A stretch of DNA of 64,000 nt from the NCBI RefSeq assembly GCF_004795105.1, contig NZ_SSBL01000004.1, positions 310,001 through 374,000 of the forward strand. Reading direction: 5' to 3'. This document shows, one piece after another, positions 1 to 7,119 of this stretch. The position numbers and the translations under genes are program-made. How positions within the stretch are numbered: position 1 is the stretch's first letter; each line of letters opens with the position of its first letter. Source of the stretch: Streptomyces sp. A0642. Lineage in GTDB: Bacteria > Actinomycetota > Actinomycetes > Streptomycetales > Streptomycetaceae. Below the pieces are notes generated by a model that was given only the letters and a program-made list of their open reading frames with translations, was not told the origin of the DNA and ran no database searches.

Positions 1-1
1 C

Positions 2-472
2 GAGCGGGGCGAGGGGCCGCCGGTGGACTGGGGGCTGCTCCAGCAGCACGCGGACATCCTGGGGCCGGTTCGGCGGGCCAGCGGCGAGGAACTGATGCGG
101 GCGCGGACCGTCCTGGTCGGGCTGCGGGGGTTCTACGCGATGTACATGATGCACGCGCTGTTCATGCCGGACACACCCGGACTTGCCGCGCTACGGGACC
201 TGATCGACTCATGGTGCATGGGCCCCTTACTGGCCCACATGATCTCCCTGAACCCCTCCCCCAGACAGTTCGCCGAAAGCCTGACAGCCTGCATCGACCC
301 GCTCTTCGACCAGCTGTACGAGGCGCTCACGACCCAGCTCGCACAAGATCCGTACATCTTCCGTATCCCAGGTGACGAGACAGGGGCGGCCGGCTTCATG
401 GAGACGTGGATGAGCACGCTTCGCGAGCAGGCTGCTGCGGCTGGGAAGGAACCGGACGGCAGTGAGGGGTGA
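2..472 (+). CDS. Partial hypothetical protein, 5' end outside window
   Basis: The reading frame is open from the first codon of the window, so the true start probably lies upstream. An internal GTG at 23 is the first possible start seen. I do not recognise the family. The visible 157 residues are mainly helical in character, with a hydrophobic stretch (GFYAMYMMHALFM) and a charged, Ala/Glu-rich tail. The stop overlaps a GTG at 469 that could in principle couple to the next gene, but the peptide after that GTG does not look like protein and a better start with a ribosome site lies at 649. Confidence 0.5.
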   Translation, partial: ERGEGPPVDWGLLQQHADILGPVRRASGEELMRARTVLVGLRGFYAMYMMHALFMPDTPGLAALRDLIDSWCMGPLLAHMISLNPSPRQFAESLTACIDPLFDQLYEALTTQLAQDPYIFRIPGDETGAAGFMETWMSTLREQAAAAGKEPDGSEG

Positions 473-648
473 GGACAAACCTCGTGTGTTCGGGCAGCGC
501 TGAGCAGTGCTTCGCGCAACCGCAGGACGGGGGCTCTGTGCGGGTGGTCGGTCATGGTTCCTGCAGCCCGGGCGAGGCGCAGGAGGCCAAGGGTTCTCCA
601 TCTGGGGCCGGGTTGGGGAGGCGGCGGGCGGTCGCTAGGAGGGGCACG

Positions 649-1848
649 GTGACTGGTTGCACCCCTGGGAGCAACACATCACCCACTGGCTCTGTCCGGC
701 ACCAGCCTCAGTCGTTGCTGCCGGGCGTGGACAATGGCGCTGTGCCACTGACCGGAGAGAAGTACACGCGGCTCACGCAGCAGCAGCCCAGTGCGGATGA
801 CGAGAGTCATGGACGGTGGGTCGCCTGCGACGAGTCGGGGTGGGACGGCGAGCAGCTCGTCGGCAGGCAACGCCGGTTCCTGGTCTTCGCTTCGGTCGCC
901 GTCGATGACGTGGAGGCCGCAGTGTTGGTGCAGGCCCTGCGAGAGCGGGGCGGCATCCGCCAGGCGGGGGAGCTCAAGTTCCGCCTTTTCAAGGACCATG
1001 CGCAGAGGCTGTCCTTGTTGCAGGAGTTGTGGGGGCCGGGCGGTGCGCTCCACGACAGGTGCTCGGTGTACGTCGTGGAGAAGGAGTACGCGGCCTCGGC
1101 CAAGGTGATCGACCTGCTGCTGGAGGAGAAGGAGTACGCCGAGGGAGGCAACCTGTATGCCGATGACCAGGCCCGTGCTCTGGCACGCACCTTGGCCCTT
1201 GAGGGGCCGCGGGCCCTACGGGGTCCTTTGTTCGGGGATCTGATGTCTGCGTTCGTGGCACTGGCTTCCCAGCGGGGAGCAGCCCGCCATGAGGAGGCGT
1301 CGGAGGCGTTCTTCACGGTGATCGAACGGGCTTGGGCGGCCTCGACGCGCAAGCAGGTCACCGAGTTGCTGGCACGGCTGCGTTCCACTCGGGCCTACGC
1401 TGCGGCCCTGCACAACGAGGGCGCGGATTTCCCTCTGCTGGAGATGCTCATACCCGCAGCAGCCCAGACAGCTCGTCGCTGGGGTCACCGCCTCGGTCGT
1501 GTCAGCCTGCTCACCGACGAGCAGCGCATGCTCACCGACAACGCCCTGAGCACGGTGAAGCTCTACGCCCGGAGCCCGGTCGGGATGACCCTGTTCACGC
1601 GGGAGCGCGGCGCTGATGTCGCGGGCGTCGTCCGCGGCTCCAGCTCCGACCACCCCTCTGTCCAGCTCGCCGACCTGCTGGCCGGGGCGGCCGCGGCCGT
1701 CACCGAGCGCCACGCCGGCAACGACTCCTCCGCCGCGTCGGCACTCTGGCCCGCCGTTGTCTCCTTCGTCGACACCTCTTCCCTGTTGCCCTACAACGAT
1801 CCGGCTGCCCAGTTGCGCACGGTGGACGAGCGGCTACCACGCCGCTGA
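649..1848 (+). CDS. DUF3800-type protein
   Basis: This looks like a DUF3800 protein, a family with a predicted RNase H-like fold. The early acidic motif WVACDESG and the late motif DHPSVQLADLLAGAAAA are the two conserved acidic patches of that family, and a middle stretch reads LLTDEQR. I chose the GTG at 649 because a strong ribosome site (AGGAGGGG, 637-644) sits six bases upstream. A longer start at 469 adds 60 residues of non-protein-like composition. The biochemical role of DUF3800 is not established; members are common near mobile elements and defence genes, which fits this accessory region. It is not obviously in an operon with the next gene, which lies on the other strand. Confidence 0.7.
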   Translation: MTGCTPGSNTSPTGSVRHQPQSLLPGVDNGAVPLTGEKYTRLTQQQPSADDESHGRWVACDESGWDGEQLVGRQRRFLVFASVAVDDVEAAVLVQALRERGGIRQAGELKFRLFKDHAQRLSLLQELWGPGGALHDRCSVYVVEKEYAASAKVIDLLLEEKEYAEGGNLYADDQARALARTLALEGPRALRGPLFGDLMSAFVALASQRGAARHEEASEAFFTVIERAWAASTRKQVTELLARLRSTRAYAAALHNEGADFPLLEMLIPAAAQTARRWGHRLGRVSLLTDEQRMLTDNALSTVKLYARSPVGMTLFTRERGADVAGVVRGSSSDHPSVQLADLLAGAAAAVTERHAGNDSSAASALWPAVVSFVDTSSLLPYNDPAAQLRTVDERLPRR

Positions 1849-2145
1849 CCTTCTGCCGGCGGAGGCAGTACGGGTGCCGATGCGCGAGAGGTGGCCGCGT
1901 GTCGCCGGACAAGGCGACCGGCTGCGGACCACCGGGGATGAGCACCACGACGACTCCGCCCGCTCGACGTCACGTTCCTGCTGCACGCAGCCGAACTGCT
2001 CGACGGTGCTACGTAGGTCGACGACCTCGGACCGCTGGACGACGCTGGCGCCTGGGGGGCCGGCGGCGGGCGTGTACTGCCGCAGCTTGAACTGGCGTCG
2101 GCTGTCGAGCGTTGCTAGTGCGGGACCTACTGGCCGGACCTGGGT
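1849..2145. other. Intergenic stretch without a supportable gene
   Basis: About 300 bases between convergent genes. Short open stretches exist in several frames, but none has protein-like composition over more than about 20 residues. One short run on the plus strand (LDVTFLLHAAELLDGAT, near 1960-2013) reads like a gene fragment ending in a stop, so this may be eroded coding DNA. No hairpin terminator stands out. Confidence 0.4.
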
Positions 2146-2661
2146 CTAACGGTCCTGACCGGCCGCCGCCTGGTCTTCTCCGTCCAACTTCTCAGCCGGG
2201 CGGACAGGCCCGAAACGGGCCTCGGCCTCCTCGAGGAGTCGACCGGCCGGGGTGAGATCGCCCAGCTCGACCGCAAGCACGGCGCGCACGAACGTGGCAA
2301 GCGGGATGCTGCCGGTGCGCACCTCGAAGCAGCGCATCACCCCGTCCGAGAACGCCGGCCGGTGGCGGCATCCCGCATGGACGCAGTAGCCCGCGGTGGC
2401 TAGGGCGAGCCGCCGGAAGGCTGCGTCCTTGTCCGGGGTGCACTGAGCTGGGCAGCCAAGGTGGTCCAGTGTGATCCGCAGATGCGCAGAGTTCCTCTCG
2501 CTCTTGCGGATGGTCAGGCGTCCGCCTCCGGGCGTGATGTAGCGCCCGGCTTCCACCGGGGCGTACGGATGGATCAGCGGCAGCTTCACCTCCGATCCGT
2601 GCAGGACGGGCAGCCCGTCGTACTCGATGTACGGGCCTGCGGCGCCGCGGTCCTCGGTCAT
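2146..2661 (-). CDS. Hypothetical protein (171 aa)
   Basis: A coherent minus-strand gene with an ATG start. The protein is soluble, with no signal peptide or membrane segment. It contains several cysteines and histidines in a compact central stretch (HLGCPAQC, GYCVHAGCRHRP), which could bind a metal. The N-terminal part reads like a short beta-rich module (YIEYDGLPVLHGSEVKLPL). The tail is Glu/Ala-rich. I do not recognise the family. The gene upstream on the same strand (2746-3117) ends 84 bases before this start, so the two may be co-transcribed. Confidence 0.6.
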   Translation of the reverse strand: MTEDRGAAGPYIEYDGLPVLHGSEVKLPLIHPYAPVEAGRYITPGGGRLTIRKSERNSAHLRITLDHLGCPAQCTPDKDAAFRRLALATAGYCVHAGCRHRPAFSDGVMRCFEVRTGSIPLATFVRAVLAVELGDLTPAGRLLEEAEARFGPVRPAEKLDGEDQAAAGQDR

Positions 2662-2745
2662 ACCGGTTCTCCTCTCCCCCGCCTCGTCGGCGGGCTCGTG
2701 GTCGGGGCCGCTCCAGGACCAGCGGCTGGAGCCGTTGCGGTCGGC

Positions 2746-3117
2746 TCAGCAGGTCTGCGATGCCGGCACACGAGTGGAGGCGGCGGGTTCTCTGGGATCC
2801 GGGAGGGTGACGGCTCGCTGGAGTGCCTGGCGCAGGTGCCACAGCGTCACGGCCGGCAGAAGTCCGCCGAGGCGGTCAGCGGCTCTCAGGTGACCCACCG
2901 CAACCGCCAGTTCGGCCCTGGCGCCGGAGCGGGTGGTGTCGTGAAAGGGCGCTGCGGCGCCGTCCAAAAGGTCGGCCAGCTCGACCACCCCGGGGTCCTC
3001 CGGCACCTGAGCGCCACAGCGGGTCAGGGCGTAGCTGAGCTCGATGATGAGGCGGCCGCGTGCGCCGGCCAGCCGTGCTGAGAGATCCCCGTTGATCACA
3101 GGTGCATCCTCTCGCAT
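2746..3117 (-). CDS. Small hypothetical protein (123 aa)
   Basis: The last 123 codons of a long minus-strand open frame look like a real small helical protein starting at the ATG at 3117 (MREDAPVINGDLSARL). The upstream extension is antisense to the Tad2-like gene and looks spurious. The protein is Leu/Ala/Arg-rich, mostly helical, with a central stretch VVELADLLDGAAAPF. It resembles the small helical hypothetical proteins common around Streptomyces mobile regions, but I cannot assign a family. It lies upstream of 2146-2661 on the same strand. The start is uncertain because no strong ribosome site precedes it. Confidence 0.45.
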   Translation of the reverse strand: MREDAPVINGDLSARLAGARGRLIIELSYALTRCGAQVPEDPGVVELADLLDGAAAPFHDTTRSGARAELAVAVGHLRAADRLGGLLPAVTLWHLRQALQRAVTLPDPREPAASTRVPASQTC

Positions 3118-3432
3118 ATCCGGGACGTGGAGGGAGCGTTCGGCAAAGGCACTCCTGAGCAGGGCTCGGCCCACGACATCCGCACACCACACATCGCCCG
3201 GTGGTGAGCTGTCGGCTCGCTGCCATGGCCGCGGCCGCAGACGATGCGCGTCCCTCCAGGAGGCGTAGGCGCGTGCGTAAGCGGGCGCGGGCGGACAGCA
3301 TGGCCTTTGGGGGTGAGCGCTGCGGCGAGGGGCCGACGCGCTGCCGGGCGACGGCGAGTGGGCAGTGATCGAGTCTGTCAACTCCCCTACCTTGAAGCAG
3401 AGTTCGAGCTCTACGCTCACGAAGTGACGTAC

Positions 3433-3696
3433 ATGAGCTGGTCGGACCTGCTGCGGCAGGGGACGGCGGACCCCACCTTGACCTTCGCCCGCGAGAAGTG
3501 GGCCCAGCCGGGAAAATTCGTGTGGGTGGCCCCCCGGGAGACGGTCACGGCCCCCACTGGGAAGGCATACCCGCTCTGCGCCACGGTGTACTTCAAGGAC
3601 GCCGACGACGTCGTTAAGCCCTACCAGCCGAGCATGGACGGGATGACGGAGGCCGCCGACTGGTACGTGGGCGTCTCCGGCCAGCCGCCTGAGTAA
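3433..3696 (+). CDS. DUF2829/Tad2-like protein (Thoeris anti-defence fold)
   Basis: The protein has the sequence layout of the DUF2829 family, whose phage members (Tad2) sequester the signalling nucleotide of the Thoeris defence system. The visible pattern is an N-terminal W-x-DLL helix, an Arg-x-x-Trp element (AREKWAQPGKFVWVAP), a beta strand (YPLCATVYFKDAD), and the closing signature with proline, Asp and A-x-DW (PYQPSMDGMTEAADWYV). At about 87 residues it fits the usual single-domain size. I prefer the ATG at 3433; the in-frame GTG at 3424 is an alternative, and the frame stays open further upstream. No phage structural genes are nearby, so this is a stray or domesticated copy. The function is inferred from family resemblance only. 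Confidence 0.6.
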   Translation: MSWSDLLRQGTADPTLTFAREKWAQPGKFVWVAPRETVTAPTGKAYPLCATVYFKDADDVVKPYQPSMDGMTEAADWYVGVSGQPPE

Positions 3697-3794
3697 CGCG
3701 GCAGTCGCCCTCGCCTCCGGTCGCAGGACCAGGGCACCCCGGGCGACCGTGACGTCGGGTCGGTCGGCCAGTGCAGGCACGAGGAGTGGTGGGT

Positions 3795-5060
3795 TCATCC
3801 GGGCCGGTCTGGTCCCGCGACCGGATCCAAAGCTGGGTGGATGCGTTCGAACATGCTGCGTCCGGTGCGGGGGTCCAGCACGGCGACCCGCAGCGGCACC
3901 CGGGCGGCGGCCTGGAGGCGGGCGAACCAGGTGTGGTCAGGGACCAGGATGGTGAGCTTCTCCGGCCACCGGGTAAGTGCTGCGGGGTCAGGGCAGACCA
4001 CAGCGGCCAGGGCGTATCCGGCGTCCGTCCCCCGTGGCCGGGCGTGGACCAGGAGGCCGTTGCCGTAGCGGCGGCTCTCTTCCCCGTACACGATTGCCTT
4101 GCCGGAAGCGGAGCGGACCAACCGCGTGAAGGTGTCCCAGGCCGTGGGGTCGAAGCCTGTGCGCAGGAAGAACCCTGTCAGCCGTTGTATCTCGGCCTGC
4201 CGCTCCTGCAGATCTGCCTGCCGGTCCAGGGCCCGCTGCTCGGCGGCCAGGCGGCGCCGATCTGCGGCCGCGGTCTCTGCACGGCGGCGCTTCGCGGCGG
4301 CCTCCTGGTCGGCGGCGTCGGCCTCCATCCGGGCACGGGCCAGCGCCCGTTCCTCGTAGGCGGGCGCCGTCCACCAGACCGTGCCGTTCACTGCCGTGTG
4401 GACGCGCACCCGCCCTTGGAGGATCCACGCGAGGGCGTCGCCGAGCGGGCAGGTGATGTGCTCCCACTTCGCTTTCCCTTTCGCCGTGCGGGGCGACCAG
4501 GTGTAGCGGGCCAGCCCGTGCCGCACCGTCCAGGATTCACCTCTCCCGGCTGCGGCGCGGACTCTGAGCGTGGGCACAGCGCGCGCCCAGGGTCGGTCCT
4601 GCAGGCCGACCCAGCACACCGCCACCCCGTCGCGCGCGTAGCGGGCGGTGCGCATCCGCGCCTCGTCCGGCGTCATCGGCGACAGCTGGGCCTCCAGCGC
4701 CATGAAAGGCCGGCCCTGTTCGTCGAAGACCAGCACGTCGGCCCGCCAGTCCCGCAGCTCACTGCTCACCTCCAGCTCCGCCCGCCACCCGGCGGCGCGG
4801 GCGGCCATGGCCAGCTCCAGCTTCAAGAAGTGATGCTCCTGCGACTCGTTCGCCAGCTCGCAGTCCAACGGCCGCACCTGGTGGTAGAAGTGGCGCAGGC
4901 CGTGCTGGGAGGCCCGGGCGAAGACACTCCCGCCGCACTCCGGGCATGCCAGCCCCAGCCCCTTGACCCGGTGGACCTCCGCCCAGGTGCGGCCGCACCC
5001 CAGGTCGTTCAGTGACGCGTCCAGCCGGCCCCAAACCGGATGCACAGCGGTGTAACCCAT
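3795..5060 (-). CDS. CoiA-like nuclease-domain protein
   Basis: This resembles CoiA-like proteins, which combine an N-terminal zinc-binding motif with a PD-(D/E)XK-type nuclease core. Visible features are a CPECG motif followed by GLRHFYHQ, then ESQEHHFLKLELAMAARAAGW, and the likely catalytic run WRADVLVFDEQGRPFMALEAQLS (residues about 115-140), where Asp and Glu-x-Gln fit the nuclease signature. Residues about 250-310 form a long charged coiled coil (EAAAKRRRAETAAADRR). I chose the ATG at 5060 over one at 5102 because a GAGGGGG ribosome site precedes it. In Firmicutes CoiA acts in competence, but actinobacterial relatives have unknown roles. It sits just downstream of tpg on the same strand. 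Confidence 0.65.
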   Translation of the reverse strand: MGYTAVHPVWGRLDASLNDLGCGRTWAEVHRVKGLGLACPECGGSVFARASQHGLRHFYHQVRPLDCELANESQEHHFLKLELAMAARAAGWRAELEVSSELRDWRADVLVFDEQGRPFMALEAQLSPMTPDEARMRTARYARDGVAVCWVGLQDRPWARAVPTLRVRAAAGRGESWTVRHGLARYTWSPRTAKGKAKWEHITCPLGDALAWILQGRVRVHTAVNGTVWWTAPAYEERALARARMEADAADQEAAAKRRRAETAAADRRRLAAEQRALDRQADLQERQAEIQRLTGFFLRTGFDPTAWDTFTRLVRSASGKAIVYGEESRRYGNGLLVHARPRGTDAGYALAAVVCPDPAALTRWPEKLTILVPDHTWFARLQAAARVPLRVAVLDPRTGRSMFERIHPALDPVAGPDRPG

Positions 5061-5225
5061 CAGTCCCCCTCTGACGCCCATCGGCGTCCCCAGTGTCCCC
5101 ACGCCGGACCGGCCCCGGGCCCGAATTCCGGAGATCGGGCCGAACCCGGTGCAGTAGCGGACAGCTGCGGAGCCGGGGGCCTGGGCGGGCCAGTCTGGCG
5201 CCGCTCCGCCCCGGTCCGAGCTCGG

Positions 5226-5780
5226 TTACAGGTCTAATTCGATGTGTTCGAGGTCGGTGAACTCCACGAGGAGTCCGCCTGCCCGGCGGCCGCCGACGCG
5301 GAAGTACGTCTCCTGGAGGGCTTCGGCGGCGATGTTCTGGAGTTGCTGGTCGGTGGCGCCTTGGTCGCGGGCCTCGAAGAGGCGGGCGGCGTAGGTGGGT
5401 GGGAGGGCGACGGTGAGGTGGCGCAGGCGGGCGTCGTCCGTACTGCCGGGGGCGGCGGTGTAGCCGAAGCGGGCACGGGTGTCGATGATGATGCCGTGGG
5501 CGGTGGCGGCCTTCTGTTTGGCCTGGGCTCGGATCCGGGGCTGCCAGCGCTTGTTGACCTCGCCTTCCAGGCGGGTGGCGAGGTCCTTGCGGGGCGTCTT
5601 GATCTGATTCTTGACGTAGCGTTCGACGGTTCGCTGGCTGATGCCGAGCTGCTGGGCTGCGGCTCTCGTGGATTTCAGCTGTCGGACGAGGTAGCGCATG
5701 CGGACGCCAGCTGACTTCGGGGCCGGGCGCGTGAACGTCTTCTGGACGGCTTTGTCGAGCCCGTCGGCGAGCTGTCCCAT
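5226..5780 (-). CDS. tpg: Telomere terminal protein Tpg
   Basis: This is a clear Tpg, the protein covalently attached to the 5' ends of linear Streptomyces chromosomes and plasmids, where it primes end patching. The 184-residue length is typical. The N-terminus (MGQLADGLDKAVQKTF) is characteristic, followed by a helix-turn-helix segment (AAQQLGISQRTVERYV, residues 41-56) and a basic stretch. Residue 114 is threonine, matching the Thr114 reported from memory as the deoxynucleotidylation site in Tpg. A GGGAG ribosome site overlaps the stop of the upstream tap remnant, nine bases away, so the two were once an operon. It implies a linear replicon and possible proximity to a chromosome end, although internal copies exist. 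Confidence 0.92.
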   Translation of the reverse strand: MGQLADGLDKAVQKTFTRPAPKSAGVRMRYLVRQLKSTRAAAQQLGISQRTVERYVKNQIKTPRKDLATRLEGEVNKRWQPRIRAQAKQKAATAHGIIIDTRARFGYTAAPGSTDDARLRHLTVALPPTYAARLFEARDQGATDQQLQNIAAEALQETYFRVGGRRAGGLLVEFTDLEHIELDL

Positions 5781-5789
5781 CGGTTCTCC

Positions 5790-5894
5790 CTACTCCCCGT
5801 TGTCGGTGCGGGTGACGTGGCCGTCCTTGATGCACCGGGCGAGGTTCTCGTCCCGGCCGTACTGCTCGTGGATGCTTTCGGCCCCCAGGGTGCT
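5790..5894 (-). pseudogene. tap: 3' remnant of tap (telomere-associated protein), cut by an IS
   Basis: On the minus strand, directly upstream of tpg, about 33 sense codons read TLGAESIHEQYGRDENLARC then IKDGHVTRTDNGE and a TAG stop. In Streptomyces the gene at this place is tap, which encodes the telomere-binding recruiter of Tpg, usually more than 700 residues long. Here the frame meets a stop exactly where the IS-like end begins (CTAG at 5895). The rest of the gene is not found on the far side of the IS chimera. The identity as tap rests on its position and coupling to tpg rather than on a strong domain match. Confidence 0.6.
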
Positions 5895-5935
5895 CTAGGG
5901 CGTTTCCTTCGGATCATCTGATCGTTGGTTGATGT

Positions 5936-6334
5936 GTGTCGTTGACTGACGCCCAGTGGGCGAGGATCGAGCCGCTGCTGCCGGACCGGACTCCGAAGCG
6001 GGGCGGGCGGTGGCGGGATCACCGGCAGGTGATCGACGCGATCGCGTTCAAGTACCGCACCGGGACACCGTGGATGGACCTGCCCGAGCACTTCGGATCG
6101 TGGAAGGGCGCTCATAACCGGCTGCGGAAGTGGGCCACCGACGGCACCTCGGAGAAGGTCTTCACCGCGCTGCTTGCCCAGGACGACGCCGAAGGCGACC
6201 TTGACTGGGTCGTCGCGGTCGACTCCACCGTCGTTCGCGCTCATCAGCACGCTGCCGGGGCCCGTCAAAAGGGGCCCGGCCGGCAATCGTGCTGGTTCGC
6301 ATGCGCCACGACCCGCGCACCCGCGACTACGTAG
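5936..6334 (+). pseudogene. IS5-family transposase, N-terminal half
   Basis: The product starts with the IS5-type DUF4096-like head (LTDAQWARIEPLLPDRT, then WRDHRQVIDAIAFKYRTGTPW) and reaches the first catalytic Asp context (VVAVDSTVVRAHQHAAGARQKG). After that, where a complete element would continue to the second Asp and the Glu, the sequence changes to unrelated DNA and stops. It lacks two of the three catalytic acids and cannot be active. The start is a GTG. Confidence 0.75.
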
Positions 6335-6465
6335 CACGACGCACCCAAGAAGGACTCAAGACGAAGGACATCTTCAGATGTCTCAAGCGTTTCGTCGCGC
6401 GCGAGGTCTACCACTACCTCACCAGCGCATTCAGCGGAGCACCCCGACTGTCTTCCACAGCTTGA
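6283..6465 (+). pseudogene. IS110-like transposase C-terminal fragment
   Basis: In the +1 frame from about 6283 the sequence encodes AIVLVRMRHDPRTRDYVARR, then TQEGLKTKDIFRCLKRFVAR and EVYHYL before a TGA at 6463. The pattern 'RxxxDPRTRxYVxRRTxEG...EIxRCLKRxxAREVY' is the familiar tail of IS110/IS116/IS902-type transposases of actinobacteria. Nothing of the N-terminal RuvC-like domain precedes it. The fragment is in a different frame from the IS5 head, so the junction is a DNA-level fusion and not a functional protein fusion. Confidence 0.6.
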
Positions 6466-6692
6466 CGATCTATAGAAGCTTCAGAGTCAAGTAAGCCCTA
6501 ACGAGGTGAGCGCGACGGAAGGGGGCTTTGGAGCCGGCACCGGATTTAGCCGCCCCGGCAGCCCCCGGCCTGACCATCTGACCTGCCTGTCCAGCAGCAC
6601 GACATCCCGAGTTCAACCTCGATACTGCCACCTTCACGAGAAGTGGCCAAGCGATCAATAGGAGGGAGTAAGCAAGCCAGACAAAGGCGAAT

Positions 6693-6731
6693 GCGGCGGC
6701 TTCAAGAGAAGAGATCTCCTGAAGCCGCCGC
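6693..6731 (-). terminator. Hairpin terminator after the toxin-immunity operon
   Basis: Two perfect 12-base arms (GCGGCGGCTTCA at 6693-6704 and its complement at 6720-6731) flank a 15-base loop. The hairpin begins eight bases past the stop of the immunity gene when read on the minus strand, and is followed there by a short T-containing run (ATTCGCCTTTGTC). This is the likely end of the RHS-immunity transcript. The DNA from here back to 6466 holds no supportable gene. Confidence 0.7.
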
Positions 6732-6738
6732 GCCATTG

Positions 6739-7119
6739 CTAGTCGGACTGGGTGATGGGGTCAGCAGTCAGAATCGCGTCGCGTGTCGTTTCGAAGACGG
6801 CCTCTGCCTCGGGATCGCGTTCCATCATGCGCTCCCAGAAATCTCCTTCGATCCATCCCTTCGGTCCCATACTCAGGCCGCCTTGCGGATAGATCTCCAC
6901 GCTCCACTGCGGAGGAATAACGTCTGACACCTGCTCGAAATACCTGCCGCTATACAAACCGGCGAGGTCGCCAGGCGAGTGTTCGATCCTCAGGGAAGAA
7001 GTGCCGTCACTCCGTACATGCAATTCGAGTACGGCGCACTCCTGACCTGGAGAGAAGTGAAATCTGCCATCAATGGGATTGGCGGGCGCGTCCGCGGCAC
7101 CCAGATATCGAACTCTCAT
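6739..7119 (-). CDS. Putative immunity protein for the RHS toxin
   Basis: A 126-residue acidic, soluble protein whose start codon overlaps the stop of the RHS toxin gene by four bases (ATGA), the usual arrangement for a polymorphic-toxin immunity gene. It has no signal peptide, so it would stay in the cytoplasm. Visible segments are a beta-rich first half (CAVLELHVRSDGTSSLRIEH) and a Trp-containing second half (PPQWSVEIYPQGG, KGWIEGDFWERMMERDPEAE). I do not recognise a named Imm family. Immunity function is inferred from position, size and overlap, not from homology. Confidence 0.7.
   Translation of the reverse strand: MRVRYLGAADAPANPIDGRFHFSPGQECAVLELHVRSDGTSSLRIEHSPGDLAGLYSGRYFEQVSDVIPPQWSVEIYPQGGLSMGPKGWIEGDFWERMMERDPEAEAVFETTRDAILTADPITQSD

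Larger units (their letters stand above)
5895..6465 (+). mobile_element. Chimeric insertion-sequence remnant (IS5-type head, IS110-type tail)
   Basis: The left end (CTAGGGCGTTTCCTTCGGATC) resembles the left end of the IS5-type element at 29.28 kb (CTAGAGCGTGTCTCCTTGATC). The first ~340 bases encode the head of an IS5-type transposase. Near 6280 the sequence switches to an unrelated transposase tail in another frame. No right terminal repeat of the IS5 element is visible, so this is two IS pieces joined by recombination or nested insertion. It interrupts the tap gene. Confidence 0.65.

Noticed and set aside
469..648. N-terminal extension of the DUF3800 gene from the GTG at 469
   Set aside because: The 60 extra residues look random and the GTG at 649 has a strong ribosome site.
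2746..3798. A 350-residue minus-strand protein
   Set aside because: Its first two thirds are antisense to the Tad2-like gene and non-biological in composition; only the last 123 codons look real.
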